A stretch of 30,552 nt of DNA. It comes from Syntrophaceae bacterium UBA1163. GTDB lineage: Bacteria; Desulfobacterota; BSN033; UBA1163. This document shows positions 8,031 to 22,200 of the stretch, in pieces. The stretch's first letter is position 1, and every line of letters begins with the position of its first letter. Both the position numbers and the translations under genes were made by a program. Location of the stretch: contig DBZJ01000038.1 of NCBI GenBank assembly GCA_002311635.1, forward strand, positions 1 to 30,552, written 5' to 3'. Below the pieces are notes generated by a model, which saw nothing but the letters and a program-made list of their open reading frames with translations, searched no databases and was not told the origin of the DNA.

Positions 8031-8045
8031 CCTATAATATATAGG
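8031..8045. promoter_or_regulatory. Interrupted palindrome upstream of the replication module
   Basis: CCTATA and TATAGG flank a three-base centre. Together with TATATTAT on the minus strand, this could be a promoter -10 region with an operator. No convincing -35 box is seen. Confidence 0.3.
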
Positions 8046-8070
8046 AATGTGAGACGCTTTCTTCCCTGTG

Positions 8071-8180
8071 AATTAATTAAGACCTTGGAAACATTAGGTT
8101 TTTTTGAGGAATAATCTGGTCGCCGTTTCCATAATTAATTAAGACCTTGAAAACATTAGGGTTTTTGAGGAATAATGTGG
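8071..8180. repeat. Two tandem copies of a 48/49-bp repeat
   Basis: Copy 1 (8071-8119) and copy 2 (8133-8180) both begin AATTAATTAAGACCTTG and differ at only a few positions. The period is about 62 bases. The shared tail GAGGAATAAT occurs again alone near 9080. The stretch 8181 to 8408 that follows holds no gene I can support. Recombinase arm sites, regulator sites or a small RNA are all possible. Confidence 0.75.
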
Positions 8181-8408
8181 GGACTTCGACCCTGATTTTC
8201 TTTGATAAAACAATTCTTGCTTTTTTATAGCATACATAAACATCTAACCCATTGAAACTGCTTAAGATTTCTCTTGCGTCCTAACTTATTCCATGATACG
8301 ATCAGATATGGAACATGATAATGCCTGTAGGACGTGTGAACGGAGAACATTGATGTTCGTATTGGAAGTATGGCCGGGTGGTAAGATGTAGTGATTACGT
8401 CGGGGTAT

Positions 8409-8696
8409 TCAGAGGACCAAGGAAACTGTTGGAATCGGGATTAATGTTCCAGTTGTTAAAACTGGGCCAGGCGTCCAGACTTCGTTCGGGTTATTTCCAC
8501 CATCACCATTCGCATTACCCGAGTACCAGTTTTCCGATCCTGTGTAGCAAGACAGTTTAACCCCGGTTGTATCGTCGGTCGGAGCATTCCACTGAGCTTT
8601 CAAGGATAGTGTAGTGGTGGTTGCATTTGCTGGCTGGATTCCAAGTCCAAGAGCCAGCACCATCGCCAAGAAAATGCTGATCAAAATCTTTTTCAT
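8409..8696 (-). CDS. Small secreted protein with signal peptide, 95 aa
   Basis: ATG 8696 lies 11 bases after AGGAGG. A GTG at 8708 overlaps that site, so I set it aside. Residues 1 to about 26 form a clear Sec signal peptide: KK, then ILISIFLAMVLALGLGI, with an ANA cleavage motif. The mature part starts TTTTLSLKAQWNAPTDD, like the first strands of a fibronectin type III or similar extracellular domain. It then becomes Gly/Asn-rich (NGDGGNNPNEVW) with a hydrophobic end. It may be a truncated surface protein. No family is assigned. It sits alone near the right end of the accessory region. Confidence 0.6.
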   Translation of the reverse strand: MKKILISIFLAMVLALGLGIQPANATTTTLSLKAQWNAPTDDTTGVKLSCYTGSENWYSGNANGDGGNNPNEVWTPGPVLTTGTLIPIPTVSLVL

Positions 8697-9128
8697 AATT
8701 CGTTTCACCTCCTGACGTTTTGGAATATTCTCAATTTATATACCAATACCTGGGAGATACTTCGGAGGTTCTTCCGTGGTTCCTTCAAATCCACGTCAAA
8801 ACCATGCTCCAAGACGTAAAAACACCCCTTAGAAGACGACTTAAGGGAAGGATTTCGAAAATCCTTATGGTGATATGGATCGGGCTTTTTTAAGAAAAGA
8901 GGGGCCTTAAAACGCAAAAATTAAGTGTTGACAATTTAGAGAATCCTTGATACGATCGATCCGGTGGGGGAATGTGGTTCGGTGTTCGGATTACAAAGGA
9001 ATTCACCAGGAGTTTTTCCTGGATTTAAGAGGGGAAATTAGGTCTGATAATATCCTGAAAATAATTGATAGGTCAAAATGAGGAATAATGCCTAAATCAT
9101 TGAAATTCAAGATATATTATGTTAACTT
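8697..9128. other. Gene-poor boundary between accessory region and dnaJ
   Basis: I see no convincing gene. A 70-codon minus-strand frame from a TTG near 8917 has no ribosome binding site. The stretch holds a plus-strand promoter-like sequence at 8928-8956 and a short hairpin, CCAGGA/TCCTGG, near 9007-9023. It may contain the element edge or a small RNA. Confidence 0.4.
8928..8956 (+). promoter_or_regulatory. Sigma-70-like promoter with no obvious gene downstream
   Basis: TTGACA at 8928-8933, a 17-base spacer, and TACGAT at 8951-8956. The next 170 bases contain no supported plus-strand gene, and dnaJ converges from the other side. A small RNA or an antisense transcript into dnaJ is possible. 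Confidence 0.4.
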
Positions 9129-10232
9129 TCAATTCTCTGCCTTCGCGACCCTTTTCCACCCGCCCTCTTGCTTTTCCCTCTTCCTTCCCAATTCCTCAAA
9201 CTCCCTCAAGATCTCTTCCTGCCTTTTCATCAGATCCCTCGGGGTTTTCACGATGACCTGGACGATCTCATCTCCCCGACCATAACCCCTTATCTTCGGA
9301 AATCCTTCCCCTTTTATTCTCAAGATTGCGCCGCTTTCAGTCCCCTTAGGTACGAGTAATTTTTTCTCACCATTCAACGTTGGTACTGCTATTTCCGTTC
9401 CCAGAGCAGCCTGCGGGAAGCTGATGGGTATCTGACACACGATGTCGTCTCCGTCCCTTGCGAAAAAATCGTGTGGTTCGACATAGATAAATACGAAAAG
9501 GTCCCCGGGCGGGCCTCCTCTTTGACCCTCCTCTCCTTCACCCCGAATCCTCAATTTAGATCCGGTATCTACGCCGGGAGGGATTTTTGCTTGAATTTTT
9601 TTGGTCTTTCTTACCCTCCCATGTCCGCGGCACTCTTTACAAGCATGGGGAATAATTTTTCCTTCTCCCTGGCAATGGCCGCAAGTCGTGCTGATGGTAA
9701 AAAATCCTTGGGAGCGTGTAACCTGTCCTGTTCCTTTACAGGTCAGACATTGGATGGGATAAGTTCCTGGTTTAGCACCGGTTCCATTACAAACGTCGCA
9801 TACAACATTCTTGGGTATCTCAATCTCGGCTTCCTTGCCAAACGCTGAATCATGAAATGAGATTTTGAGATCGTATCTCAAATCCGCGCCTGCGCGTGCC
9901 CTGGTCCTGCTTCTGCCGGCAGCCCCGAACCCAAAAAAGTCTTCAAAGATATCTCCAAAAGCGGAGAAGATGTCTTCAAATCCCCTGAAACCGGTGAACC
10001 CGGTGCCCTTCAAACCTTCTATCCCGTAGCGATCATAAATCTCTCTTTTCTCAGGGTCTCTAAGAACTTCATAGGCTTCTGAAGCCATCTTGAATTTTTC
10101 CTCTGCCTCTTTATTACCAGGATTTCTGTCGGGATGGTATTCCATCGCAACTTTTCTGTAATTCTTCTTTACTTGATCCTCAGTGGCGTCCCTTGAAACT
10201 CCGAGAATCTTGTAATAATCTTTGTCTTCCAT
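9129..10232 (-). CDS. dnaJ: Chaperone protein DnaJ
   Basis: This 367-aa protein is full length. The J domain (1-70) has the HPD motif at 33-35 that stimulates DnaK ATPase. A Gly/Phe-rich linker follows, and the zinc-binding domain has four intact CxxCxGxG repeats at about 145-152, 162-169, 184-191 and 198-205. The C-terminal substrate-binding domains follow ([19 protein letters not shown]). It delivers unfolded clients to DnaK in the cytoplasm. No dnaK or grpE is adjacent. The next gene upstream encodes an FmdB-like zinc ribbon on the same strand, 143 bases away, a gap that may hold a promoter. Confidence 0.97.
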   Translation of the reverse strand: MEDKDYYKILGVSRDATEDQVKKNYRKVAMEYHPDRNPGNKEAEEKFKMASEAYEVLRDPEKREIYDRYGIEGLKGTGFTGFRGFEDIFSAFGDIFEDFFGFGAAGRSRTRARAGADLRYDLKISFHDSAFGKEAEIEIPKNVVCDVCNGTGAKPGTYPIQCLTCKGTGQVTRSQGFFTISTTCGHCQGEGKIIPHACKECRGHGRVRKTKKIQAKIPPGVDTGSKLRIRGEGEEGQRGGPPGDLFVFIYVEPHDFFARDGDDIVCQIPISFPQAALGTEIAVPTLNGEKKLLVPKGTESGAILRIKGEGFPKIRGYGRGDEIVQVIVKTPRDLMKRQEEILREFEELGRKREKQEGGWKRVAKAEN

Positions 10233-13200
10233 TATTTTAAAACCTTGAACGCAATCGAATCTTGTTTATCGTTCCTGAGGCTCGTATCGATGCTCGTTTG
10301 TACGTCCCAGGCGCTCATATTTATTGGTTTCAAATCTCTCGGATTTCGATACGAGTTAATAACTCCCATAAAATCTTACTTATTGTAATCGTCAAGTATC
10401 TTTCCCGTCCTGCCTTTCTCAACGATTTCACCCATTTTCGACCCCAAATCCACCCCCAGCTCCTTCATCCTTTTCTTAGCCCAAAGTCCGACATTTCTTG
10501 AATCCTTATAAAACGCATCCCCTTGGGATTTTGAGGTGTCGAAGTTTTCCAGTCGAGATCCTTCGGTTTGATGGACACGGAAGGAAGAAATCAATCTACT
10601 TAGGTTGCGACTATTACAGTATTTACACCTGACTTTACCGGCTTCCCTTAGGTTGAGAAATAACTCGCTGAATTCCCTGTTGCATTGGTTACAGCGATAT
10701 TCGTAAATTGGCATGATCACTTCCCCTTCCCTTTCGCCTTCTTCCTTGCCCCCTTCTTTTTGGATGATGGTTCACTCTCTTTTTTCAATCTGATTTCATC
10801 TAAATCGGTAATGCTCTCCTCAGGATTAAACAATTTCTCACTTGCATCCGGCAACTTTGACAGGAAGATTTCATAATCTTTTTGCGTAATTATCCCGTTC
10901 CTAATATTCTGCGCGACATTTCTCTTGTCAAACCTCTTATTTTCATCGATGTGCATATGCCTCTCCTCGGCTTTGATTAATAAAAAATAGCACAATTTGC
11001 TAGTCTCTTCAAGGTGTTTCGTAACTCTTTGTTATTTATTGTAAATTCTGTCCCTTTGTTTTCTTCATGAGATAAGCCGGTTTTAGAAAATAGCGTGCCG
11101 AAAAGAGTTTTGTGCAAGAATGTCGTTGTTACGTGATAACCCATCTGTGTCCCTTTATTAGAGATCACCCGTGGGTATAAAAGGTGTGAGCAGAAACAAC
11201 TGAACAGTAACAATAGTAGGTACTGATATTGAAGGTATTTTTACGTCACGAACCAAATTCGGTGTGATCCGGGAGCCCATTTGTCTCCGGGACATCTATT
11301 GTTAAGCACGGGTTGCTCTTCTTACGAAATCATGATGGTTCCTTAGGGAGTCCATCCGCTTCCGTAACTTAAGGTTCATGAAAATCGTTTTTGGGGAAAG
11401 CGCAGCCTTTCGCTGTGCTATCGATTTAACGAATTTCTTAAACGGATAAGCTCGTCGGTAGAGCCCCAAAAATTCTTCGTAAAACTCGTCCAACGGGAGT
11501 TTAGAGATAGAACGGTATGGAAGAAATCCATGAGCTCGGAAGCCCTCGGTTATGAGATTTCCCTTCACCATTTCGTAGAGATCCGTTCCTGGAAATGGGC
11601 TCAGAATGATGAATACGGGGTGAGTTAAATTCTTTTGTTCAACGTATTTTGAGAGACGCCTGAACCCTTCATGATCAAAAGCAGAATCCACGAGCAGGTA
11701 CCGAGCGAAGAAATCGTAAAATGTTAACGAATAAAAATACTTATAAATTTGTGTACAAAATTGTTGACAAATTCCAAAAATGTCTATAATAATACCTTAG
11801 CCTAATGGGATTATTAAATTGAAGTGACCGGGGTGCCAGGGGGGAAACGTCAATAGAAAAAGGCAGGATTCTTATAAAGGGGACGACAGAAAAATGTTGT
11901 AAAAGATTAAGTCGACCAACCTGCATATTTTAGTATTTTCCCCTGCCTATTTTGCGCTTAATCTATCGGCAACAAGCAAAATGGAAGTCAAAAGATGAGA
12001 GTTCTGCTAATCCAGCCTCCGCTTTGTTCGAACTTTTTCGCAAACAGGTCTCATATTCCTGAGCCCTTGGCTTATGAAATTCTTGCTTCTACTATTCCTC
12101 AGCACGATGTCAAAATCCTCGATATGCGTATCAATGGTGCTCATTTAAGAAGGGAGATAGAAGGTTTTCAACCAGATGTTGTTGGGGCGGGATGCGTTAC
12201 CGCAGGGTATTACGAATGTATCAAGGTGCTGAAGGAGACCAAGATCTTAAATCCCGAGATAATCACAATTGCTGGGGGCCATCATGCCAGTGTCATTCCC
12301 AAAGATTTTGCAAAGGATTTCATCGATTTCATTGTCATAGGGGAGGGAGAAAGAACATTCGCGGAATTAATTGAATCGTTAGAGCTAAAAGGGGATGTTT
12401 ATTCGGTTAAAGGGCTTGCAATCCCAAAAGATGGAGATCTTCTGTTCACTGGGGAGAGACCCCTTATTGACATTGACGAAATACCTAATCCAAGGCGCGA
12501 CCTGACGTCGAAATATCGCCATCGCTACTTTCGTGGTACCTGGCGCCCAATTGCTTCCATCATAGGGTCTCGAGGCTGTTCGTTTCGTTGCGCGTTCTGC
12601 TGCCAATGGAGACTTAACAGAGGCAAGTATAGGGTGAGAACTCCAGATTCTATCGTGAGTGAACTTGCTAAGATAGAAGAACCATTTGTCATCTTCGCCG
12701 ATGATAACTCTTGGGAAAATTCTGAGTGGGTGGAGCAACTATACCTAAAGATCAAGGAGGCGCGGATAAAGAAGAAATATCAAATATATGTCCGATCGGA
12801 TTTAATAATCAAGAAACCTCATTTAATAGAAAAATGGCGACAGATTGGCCTTGCGGCTGCATTGGTAGGTTTCGAATCGTTTAGAGACGACGATTTGAAA
12901 AAGCTCAATAAGAGATGCACGGTCAGCAAGAATACAGAAGCTGCGCACATTCTGAAAGCAAATGAAGTCGGCATAATAGGGTACTTCATAGTTGACCCAT
13001 CTTATACTGAGGAAGATTTTGTCAAGCTAATCGAGTGTGTCCATTCCATGGATATCGACCAGCCGATTTTTTCGATTCTCACTCCCTTTCCTGGGACATA
13101 CCTTTATGAACAAGTCGAGGATCAGCTTATTACCGACAACTATGAATATTTTGATGGCATGCACTCGGTGATAGCGACCACAATTCCGGGCCTCAAGTTC

Positions 13201-16200
13201 TACGAATGCTATAAGGAATTATTTTCCAAAGCTTATCCGAAGGGCAAATTGATTCGTAAGATCCTACAGGACAAAATTAGTTTTTCTCTGATTCAGGCGT
13301 TTTATCAAAAGAAATATCTCAAACAGCTACGACCAGTGGATTAGTGATGCCGTATATCCTCCACTGCATTTGGGTTGTTTAAATAGAAACTAAGGGGGCT
13401 AAGCCAGTAGTGGAAATGAGGAGGGTGGTTATAACCGGAATGGGTGTAGTGGCTCCGAACGGAACAGGAATAGACAATTTTTGGAATTCATTAGTTCAAG
13501 GACGATCCGCGGTCAAAAAAATAACCCACTTTGACGCCTCTTCCTACCCATGTCAAGTGGCCGCTGAGGTTCAAGATTTTGACCCTACCGATTATATGGA
13601 TCCCAAGACTGCAAAGAGATTGGCGAGATTTGCCCAATTTGCATTGGCAGCTTCAAGACTGGCGGTGGAGGATTCAGGGTTAGACCTAGGTACAATAGAT
13701 CCACATAGAACTGGAGTGTTCATTGGTTCTGGGATAGGGGGAGGAGACTGGATAGAAAACCAATGTGCCCTTTTCTTGGAAAAGGGCATCAAGAGGTTAA
13801 ACCCGCATGGGGCGATAGTAATTTGCACTCATTCTGCTGTTGGGATTATAAGCTGTGAATTTGGGCTGAAGGGACCTAACACAACGGTAGCCGCAGCATG
13901 TAATTCGGGCCTCGATGCAGCCTACCTAGCATATAATACAATTAGATTGGGGGATGCTGACATAATGCTTGCGGGCGCTGGCGAGGCTCCTATCACCCCT
14001 TGTAACGTTGGCCTTTTTTGTGCCGGTGGAATACTTACGAGGCAAAATAGTGACCCCGAAAAGTCACTGAAACCATTTGACATTACTGGAGACGGAATCG
14101 TACTTGGTGAAGGGGGGGCTATCTTGGTTCTTGAAGAACTTCAAACGGCTCTAAAAAGAAAGGCAAAGATATATGGTGAAATTTTAGGCTATGCATCAGG
14201 GAACGAATCTTATAATTTATTTAAAATAGATCCAAGTGGTGACGCTGCATCAATTACGATGGATAGAGCTTTAAAGAACGCCCATCTTAGACCCCAAGAC
14301 ATCGATTATATCAATGCTCACGGTAATGGGCTTCCGGAATATGATTTAAACGAAACATCTGCTATTAAAAAAGTCTTTGGGGAATTAGCATATCAGATAC
14401 CCGTTTCCTCCATTAAACCAGTTACAGGGCAGTCTTTCTCCGTTACTGGAATTCTTCAAATGATCACTTGCACTTTAGTTATTAATAGGGGTATTATTCC
14501 TCCGACAATAAATCTTGTAAATCCGATCAAGGATTGCGATCTTGATTATGTCTTAAATCGTCCTAGAAGAGCTGCTGTAAAGACCACGCTCATGAATGCA
14601 CACGGGTTTGGTGGGAGTCATACGGTCGTGATCGTCGGTAAGTTCAAGTAACATTCATTATTTAGTTGCATATAGGAAAATAACTTGTTAATCCCAAAAC
14701 TATTTTTACTAATTGCATTTTTTGGAAATTTTGGGTTAGGGTTTTTAGTTTTTTTAAAAAGCCAAGCTCATAAGAGCATAAACTTAATTTTCTCTGTTCT
14801 TGCTTGGGCTTGTGCCGGCTGGGGGCTCAGTCTCCTAATCATTTACTTAGGGGGGCCGACGAAGTTGTTCTGGGGAAGGATGGCATTTGCTACAGCGGGA
14901 TTCATACCGGTTTCGTTTCTCTCATTTGCTTTCCTTTTTCCCGGTGGGCGAAGAAATATTAATGCCAGGAAATTAATTCCGTTCGCAATACCAGCATTAT
15001 TGTTTCTTGTTCTGTCCTTTACTGACCAGATTGTGTCCTCCTCAGGTCCAGGTCCAACGGCGCTTCACTATGGGCCGATGCATCCATTGTGGTCGATTTA
15101 TTTAACTGGGTTCATCTTTTTAGGATTCTTATTATTGATAAGAACGTACCGAAAGGCTGTAGGGATTGAGAGGCTCCAGATCAAATACTGCTTAGTCGGT
15201 ATGTTTCTGACAGCCGCGTCGGGAGTGAGTGCTAATCTATTGCTCCCGATGACCGGGATTTCAACATTTACTTGGCTTGGTCCATCCTGTACAGTAATCT
15301 ACGTGGGTTTTGCGGCCTATTCTATTGTCAGGCACCGCTTAATGGACATTAATATTGTTCTAAAAAAAGGGACAACTTATTTTCTTCTGTTGGCACTTCT
15401 GTTTGTTCCGTCGTTTCTACTCATTCTTGTAAGTCAAAGGGTCTTTTTCGATAAGATTAGTTATCTATTTTCGGCAGTTATTGTTGCGCTCCTCTTCTTA
15501 ATCACCATTCTATTTTACAGGATTAAGCCTCAAACAGAGAAGGCCGTGGAACAAATTCTTTTCAAGAGACTCTATGATTATCGTGAAACCCTGGCGGAAT
15601 TCAGCAAGGCCATGGTTTCTATTCTCGATTTACAATCGCTTTCGAAAAAAATCATAGAGACAATCACCCAGACAATGGGGGTTGAAAAGGCATCCTTATT
15701 TCTATGGAATGAGGAGAAAGGGAGTTATTCTTTATTTGAGTCGAAAAATATAGAAATGACCGATTCAGCACCTCAGCTTCCTAAAGACAATCCCCTTCCC
15801 CACTATCTCCAAAAAGTTAGAGAAATTATTATTAGGGAAGAACTGGCAAAGTGGGCCCATGTTCCAGAATTAAATGATGTCGTCAATGGAATGTCTCTAT
15901 TGGAGGCGGATGTAAGCATTCCCTTCATTTCAAAGGGGCAGCTTATCGGGATGATTAATTTGAGCCATAAGTTTACCAAAGATATCTATTCTCATGAAGA
16001 TATTGAATTACTCAGCACCCTGGCAAACCAGACGGCGATCGCAATTGAGAATGCGAGGCTCTATGAGGATTTGAAAAGGTCAAAATCCTATATCCGAAGG
16101 GCAGACCGACTTGCCTCCCTTGGAACCCTCACGGCGGGGCTGGCCCACGAAATCCGTAACCCCCTGGTCGCTATCAAGACGCTAACTCAATTATTGCCGG

Positions 16201-19200
16201 ATCGGCTTGACGACGAGGAATTTCGAGACCAATTTCTCAAGATTGCCTCCGGCGAGGTAGACCGGATCTCTTCGCTCGTCAATGAGCTTCTCGATTTTGC
16301 CAGGCCTTCTGATCCAAAGTTGAAGTTTGAGGATATCAATACCATTTTAGACGGAATGATCCTCCTGGTTTCAACAGAAACAAAAAAGAAACAAATCAAC
16401 ATTCTCAAAAACTATGCTTCTGATTTACCCCCTGCCCAGATTGATCGGGAACAGATCAAACAAGTCTTCTTGAATGTATTATTGAATGCGATTCAGGCCA
16501 CACCCGAGAATGGAAGGATTATGGTCAAGACCCGAGCCTTTACGAAACCGGGGGGAGAATCGTATGCCCAAATTGAGTTTGCCGATACCGGCTGCGGGAT
16601 TCCGGGGGAACATCTGGAAGAAATCTTCAATCCCTTCTTTACCACGAAAAGCACGGGGAGCGGATTAGGACTTTCCATCTCGCATCAGATCGTCCAGGAT
16701 CATAGAGGCTATATTGATGTGGAAAGCCAGTTGGACAAGGGATCTTCCTTTTTTATCAACTTACCGGTCAAGGTGGACCGTCCGAAAAGGGAAAAGAAAG
16801 AATGGGAGGACCAGAAGGATACCTCCAATATTGTTGAGGAACGATGAATTACCAAGAGTTGATTCATTCCCCCATCTTTCCATCACAGGTCATTTCGCTC
16901 GCCCAGAAAGCGGCTCATAATAATGTTCCTGTTTTCATCCAGGGGGAGCGTGGGACGGAAAAAGAGCTCGTTGCGAAGATCATCCATTACACTGGCGATT
17001 GGAAATTTTATCGTTTTTATAAGATCGATTGTAAGACTCAAACCGAGGATTCATTCCGTGGCGAGTTTACCCGTGTCTTTAGGGAAAACAACTTCGGGAC
17101 CATTCCAGCTACTGTTTACTTAAGAGAAATTGGGGAGCTGGGACAATCCTGTCAGTCAAGGTTGTCAGACTTGATTGAAGATGGTTTTCTGCAGAACGGC
17201 GCCGAGAGCAAAGTCATCAAGAATCTCAGATTTATTTCATCCTCTTCAGGAAATTTGAAAGAAAAGGTCACCCAGGGCAAATTTTCAGAGGATTTGTACC
17301 ATCGAATAAGTACTCTGTCGGTCTATCTCCCTACCCTAAGGGACCGCGTTGAAGAGATTTCAACGATCGCTCAGTATATTTTGGAAGAATATTCTAAGAA
17401 AATGAAAATAAGTAAGGTGGAAATTTCTGACAACATTTTGAAATTGTTCCAAAACTATTGGTGGCCGGGGAACCTCAGAGAGCTGGAGCAGGTCATTATT
17501 CGAAGCGCTATGTTTTCCGAGGGCAAGGATCTGACGGAAAGGGACCTCCTCTTCGAAACTGAGAATGAAAGCGAATCCTTTGTCACCTTTCTGAAAAAGG
17601 CTGATTCGAAGTTGGCCGAATCGAAACCTCAGGGTTTCCCATCCGAGCAAAATACCAATATTTTGTCGCTTTTTTTAATTGAATTGGTTCATCGCATTAA
17701 AAACCCTTTGGTCTCCGTCAAGACCTTCACGCAGCTCTTGCGGGAAAAATTCAACGACGCTGAATTCAGGGAGCATTTTTACAAGATTGTCACCGAAGAT
17801 ATCGGGAAGATCGATTCCGTCCTGAACCATCTTCTCACCTACATTAAGATCAATACCCCCATTGAAAAAAAGGATACGGTTCACTTCATCCTTGAAGAGA
17901 TTCTAAGGAGACATGAAGGTCAACTGCAGGACAGAAACATAAAGATATTTAAGAAATTTGAAAAGGATCTTCCGGAAACGACCGTTCACGAGGAGCAGCT
18001 GAGATATATCTTGGATGCTCTTCTCCAATACGTCCTCCCTTCTGTCCCTCCCAATGGGAGTATAGGGTTCCTAACCAAGTCCCTCGATCCGCGGACAGAA
18101 GCCGCTGAGGCCAATAAGTCCCACAAGAAGAACGGAAGATATATTGAGATATTAATTATCTTCACGGGTTATAAGAAGCCCGTTGAACAATTTGAGTCCG
18201 TACTGGGGATCCCGGCTCTCCAAAAGGAAGAGGCCGTTGAATTGGAATTGCGCCTCGTCAAAGAAATTATTCAAAAGAATCAGGGGATGATGAGATTCGA
18301 GGTGAATGAAAAGAAACCGAGGACAATCGTCTCCTTAAGATTTCCTATTGAGAGAAGGAGATTAATATATTATCAACCTGAAGCTGTTTCATGAGTGAAC
18401 GATGAACGATAAACGATGAACGGTTCGTCGTCCTTATTTTCGGGTAAAGGAGCAACAAGGTGAAAAGCGTTTTAGTCGTCGACGATGAGGTAGGTGCCAG
18501 AGAATCTCTCAAGATGGTTTTAAAGAACGATTATGAGGTGTTCCTGGGAAAAGACGCAGAGGAAGCATTTCTCCAAGTCAAATTGCACTCCCCGGACGTG
18601 ATCCTCCTCGACATCATTTTGCCCGATCTGGACGGTCTGAAGGTTTTGGAAAGGATTAAACAGAATGACCCGGATATCATTGTGATCATGATTACGGCCA
18701 CCAAAACGGTGAAGACGGCCGTCGAAGCGATGAAGCTCGGAGCCTATGATTACGTGACCAAACCATTCGATGTCGATGAATTGCGTCTCATCGTCAGCCG
18801 TTCCTTGTCCACCAAGGCGCTCGAGCAAGAGGTTAAATATCGTCGGGAAGAAATGGGAAAAAGCTTCGACTTCGGGAACATCATCGGGAGAAGCAAATTG
18901 ATGAAAGAAATCTTCAAGGTGGTCAAGCAAATTGCCGATTCGAAATCCACTGCCTTGATCATGGGAGAGAGTGGAACGGGGAAGGAGCTGATTTCACGGG
19001 CCATTCATTATAATAGCAATCGGAAGAGTTATCCTTTTGTCACCATTAACTGCGCCGCCATTCCGGAGACGCTGATTGAGAGCGAACTCTTTGGACATGA
19101 AAAGGGAGCCTTCACCAACGCGATAGAGAGAAAATTGGGCCGTTTTGAGGTGGCCCACCAGGGGACCCTCTTCCTCGACGAGATCGGAGAACTGAGTTTG

Positions 19201-22200
19201 GCGACCCAGGCCAAAATTCTCAGATTTCTGGAAGAAAGAGAATTCAATCGCGTCGGGGGATCAAAGACGATTAAAGTCGATGTCCGGCTGATCACGGCGA
19301 CCAATAAAGATTTGAACCAAATGATCAAAAAAGGAAGTTTTCGCGAAGACCTCTATTATCGGATCAACGTGGTCCCCATTACGATTCCTCCCTTGAGGGA
19401 AAGGAAAGAGGATATCCCTTTACTCATTGACCATTTTATAGTGAAATTCGATCTTGAAAATAATAAAAATGTGCGGGGGATCAGTAAAGAAGCTTTAGAA
19501 TTGATGATGGAGTATGAATGGCCTGGGAATATTCGGGAATTGGAGAACTTGATTGAGCGTGTGATTGCCTTAACATCGAATGAATATATCCAATTGAACG
19601 AATTGCCTCTCTCTTTTAAGAACATTCCTAAAATCAATGGACTAAAAGAATCTATTTTGGACGGGAAGGTGTCTTTCTTGGAAGCGGAGGAAGAATTCGA
19701 GAGGGAAGTCATCTTGGATGCCCTGAGAAGGAGCAACTACATCCAATCTCATGCCGCAGAAATCTTAGGGATCAGTCGTCGGATATTAAAATATAAAATG
19801 GACAAATTAGGCATCAATCAGGATAAGTTTAAAGAGTATTAAAACCGTCACAAAATTGTCAATTTCCGTTCAATTTTGAAAAAAATTGTCCCATCCTTCT
19901 CCCCGTAAGTCCTGATCTTCCGAATGAAATAATAATTCCAATTAAATTTCAAATAGTTGCCTAATTTTCGAAGGGATGCTTTTTGTTTATAACAGATGGC
20001 AAACTTTTTGCTACGGTATATGTTTTATCTGATTCTTATTTTCGATCGGAAGGGGAGCCAATGGAATCGAAAGCCAACGCACCGAACATACTCATCGTTG
20101 ACGACGAAATTGGGCCAAGAGAATCTTTAAGGATGGTTCTAAAACCAAACTACAACGTCTTTGCTGTTGAGAATGGATACGCTGCCATTCAGATGATTCA
20201 GCAGATCGAAATGGACGTTTTGACATTAGACCTTAAGATGCCCGGCATGACGGGGATCGATACCCTGAAAGAGATTAGAACCATTGACCCGGATGTGATG
20301 ATCATCATTATCACGGGATACGGGACGTTAAAAAGTGCGATCGAAGGCATTCGTTATGGGGTCTTTGATTATATCCCTAAGCCTTTCAATGTCCCCGAAA
20401 TCTTATCTATAATTGACAAATCGATTCAACGACGAAAATTGAATCGAAAGGTGAAAGAAATTCTTGGTGACTGTTTCAATCAACAACTCCTTAAGGAACC
20501 CCATGCCGATTCTGATCTTCCTGCTCACAAAGAGGGAAAGGAAATTGCCAACGGTAAATGGGACGAAATCAACCTTTCGGACGCTCAAAGCTGTTTGGAA
20601 TTTGCGAAAGTCCTCGCCTATACCCTTGAGGAGAAGGATCCCTATACCTCGGGCCATTCAGAGAGGGTCTGTTACTATTCCGATTTTATTGCCAAACGCC
20701 TTTTCTTTTCGCCCAAAGAGCGGAGTGAACTCCAGATTGCTTCTTATCTCCACGACATAGGAAAAATCGGTATCAGTAACCGGTTTATTAATAAAAAGGG
20801 GACCTTGACTCCGACGGATTGGGTCATCATTAAACAGCACACCAAAAAATCGATCGAACTTTTAATCCCATTAAACCTCTCCGCTAACATCCTTTCTTAT
20901 ATTCAGCACCATCATGAGCGTTTCGACGGAGCAGGCTATCCGGACGGATTAGCAGGAGAGCAAATCCCACTGGGGGCAAGAATCATCGCCATCGCTGATT
21001 CGTACGACAGCATGACCTCTGACCGCCCCTATCGAAAGCCTCTCACCAACGGAGATGCAAAAAATGAATTGGTGAAGAACGCCGGAAAACAATTTGACCC
21101 TAATTTAGTCTCTCTTTTCTTAGACGTTTTGAAGGAGATGGAAGACGCCTTCCTCGTCAAGGATCACCTGAGGGCCCCAGCAAACGTATATTAAAATAAC
21201 CCGGAGGTTCAAATGAACCAGCTCATTCGTTGCAAGGATTGCGACGAAATTTTTATGAAAACCCCCTTTGACCAGCATCCGGAGTACCCATTTGACCCCG
21301 GCCGGTCCTTTGAGACGTTTAGAACGATTGAGGCGGATGACTATCAGGAATTTTTGATCCATCATCAGGGACATCAATTAGAAGATTTGGAAATCATTGA
21401 AGATTCCTTTGTAAGCGAGAAGGCATACTTCGAGCCTATCAAAACTTCCTTCTTTAAAGCAACCAACGGAAAAGAGAAATTTGTGATTAAGAAATTTAGA
21501 AAGAAGATTAATGAACCGTTGAAATACCTCTTGATCCGTGGGGACTATTCTTTAAAGTGCACTGCAATCAAAGTTCAATCTGGAGAGGTCTCCAAACAAT
21601 TAAAGAGAGAATTGAATCCTCCCCCTTCTCAAAACCGAATCGATGCCTTTCTTAAATTGTGTCAAACGATCACTGAAGACATCGAGGTCAAGGATTTAGA
21701 AAGGATTCCCGAGGAATCTCACCGTCCTCTCGAAATCTATTATAAAATGGATGACATTCACTTAATGTATTTGCTAAGAAATTGCCGTAATATTTTCAAG
21801 GGACAAGAATATTCAGCCATGGAGGAGTTTATCCATCGGCATAAAGATGACGGGGTCCTGTTATTGAAGGCAACCTATAAAATCCAGCTCTCTGAGAGGG
21901 TCAAACCGGACAAGAAATTCATTCCTACCTCCCTGCCTTTAAAAGAAGCCAGAATCATGGAGAAAAAATAGCCTCCCCCTATTCTCGCCTCATATCTGTA
22001 GACTGTGTCGCAATGTGACTGCGAGGAAGTGAAACGACCGAAGCAATCTCGCAAGAGGTTGAAAATAAAGAGATTGTCACGCCCGCGTGCAGGAACGCCC
22101 TGTTTTTGTTGCCTACCCCAGGTAGACACTTCGGCGTGCAGGCACGCTCTCTTCGTTCGCTCTCAATGGCAAAAGGACGAAATGGAGATTAAAAAATTGT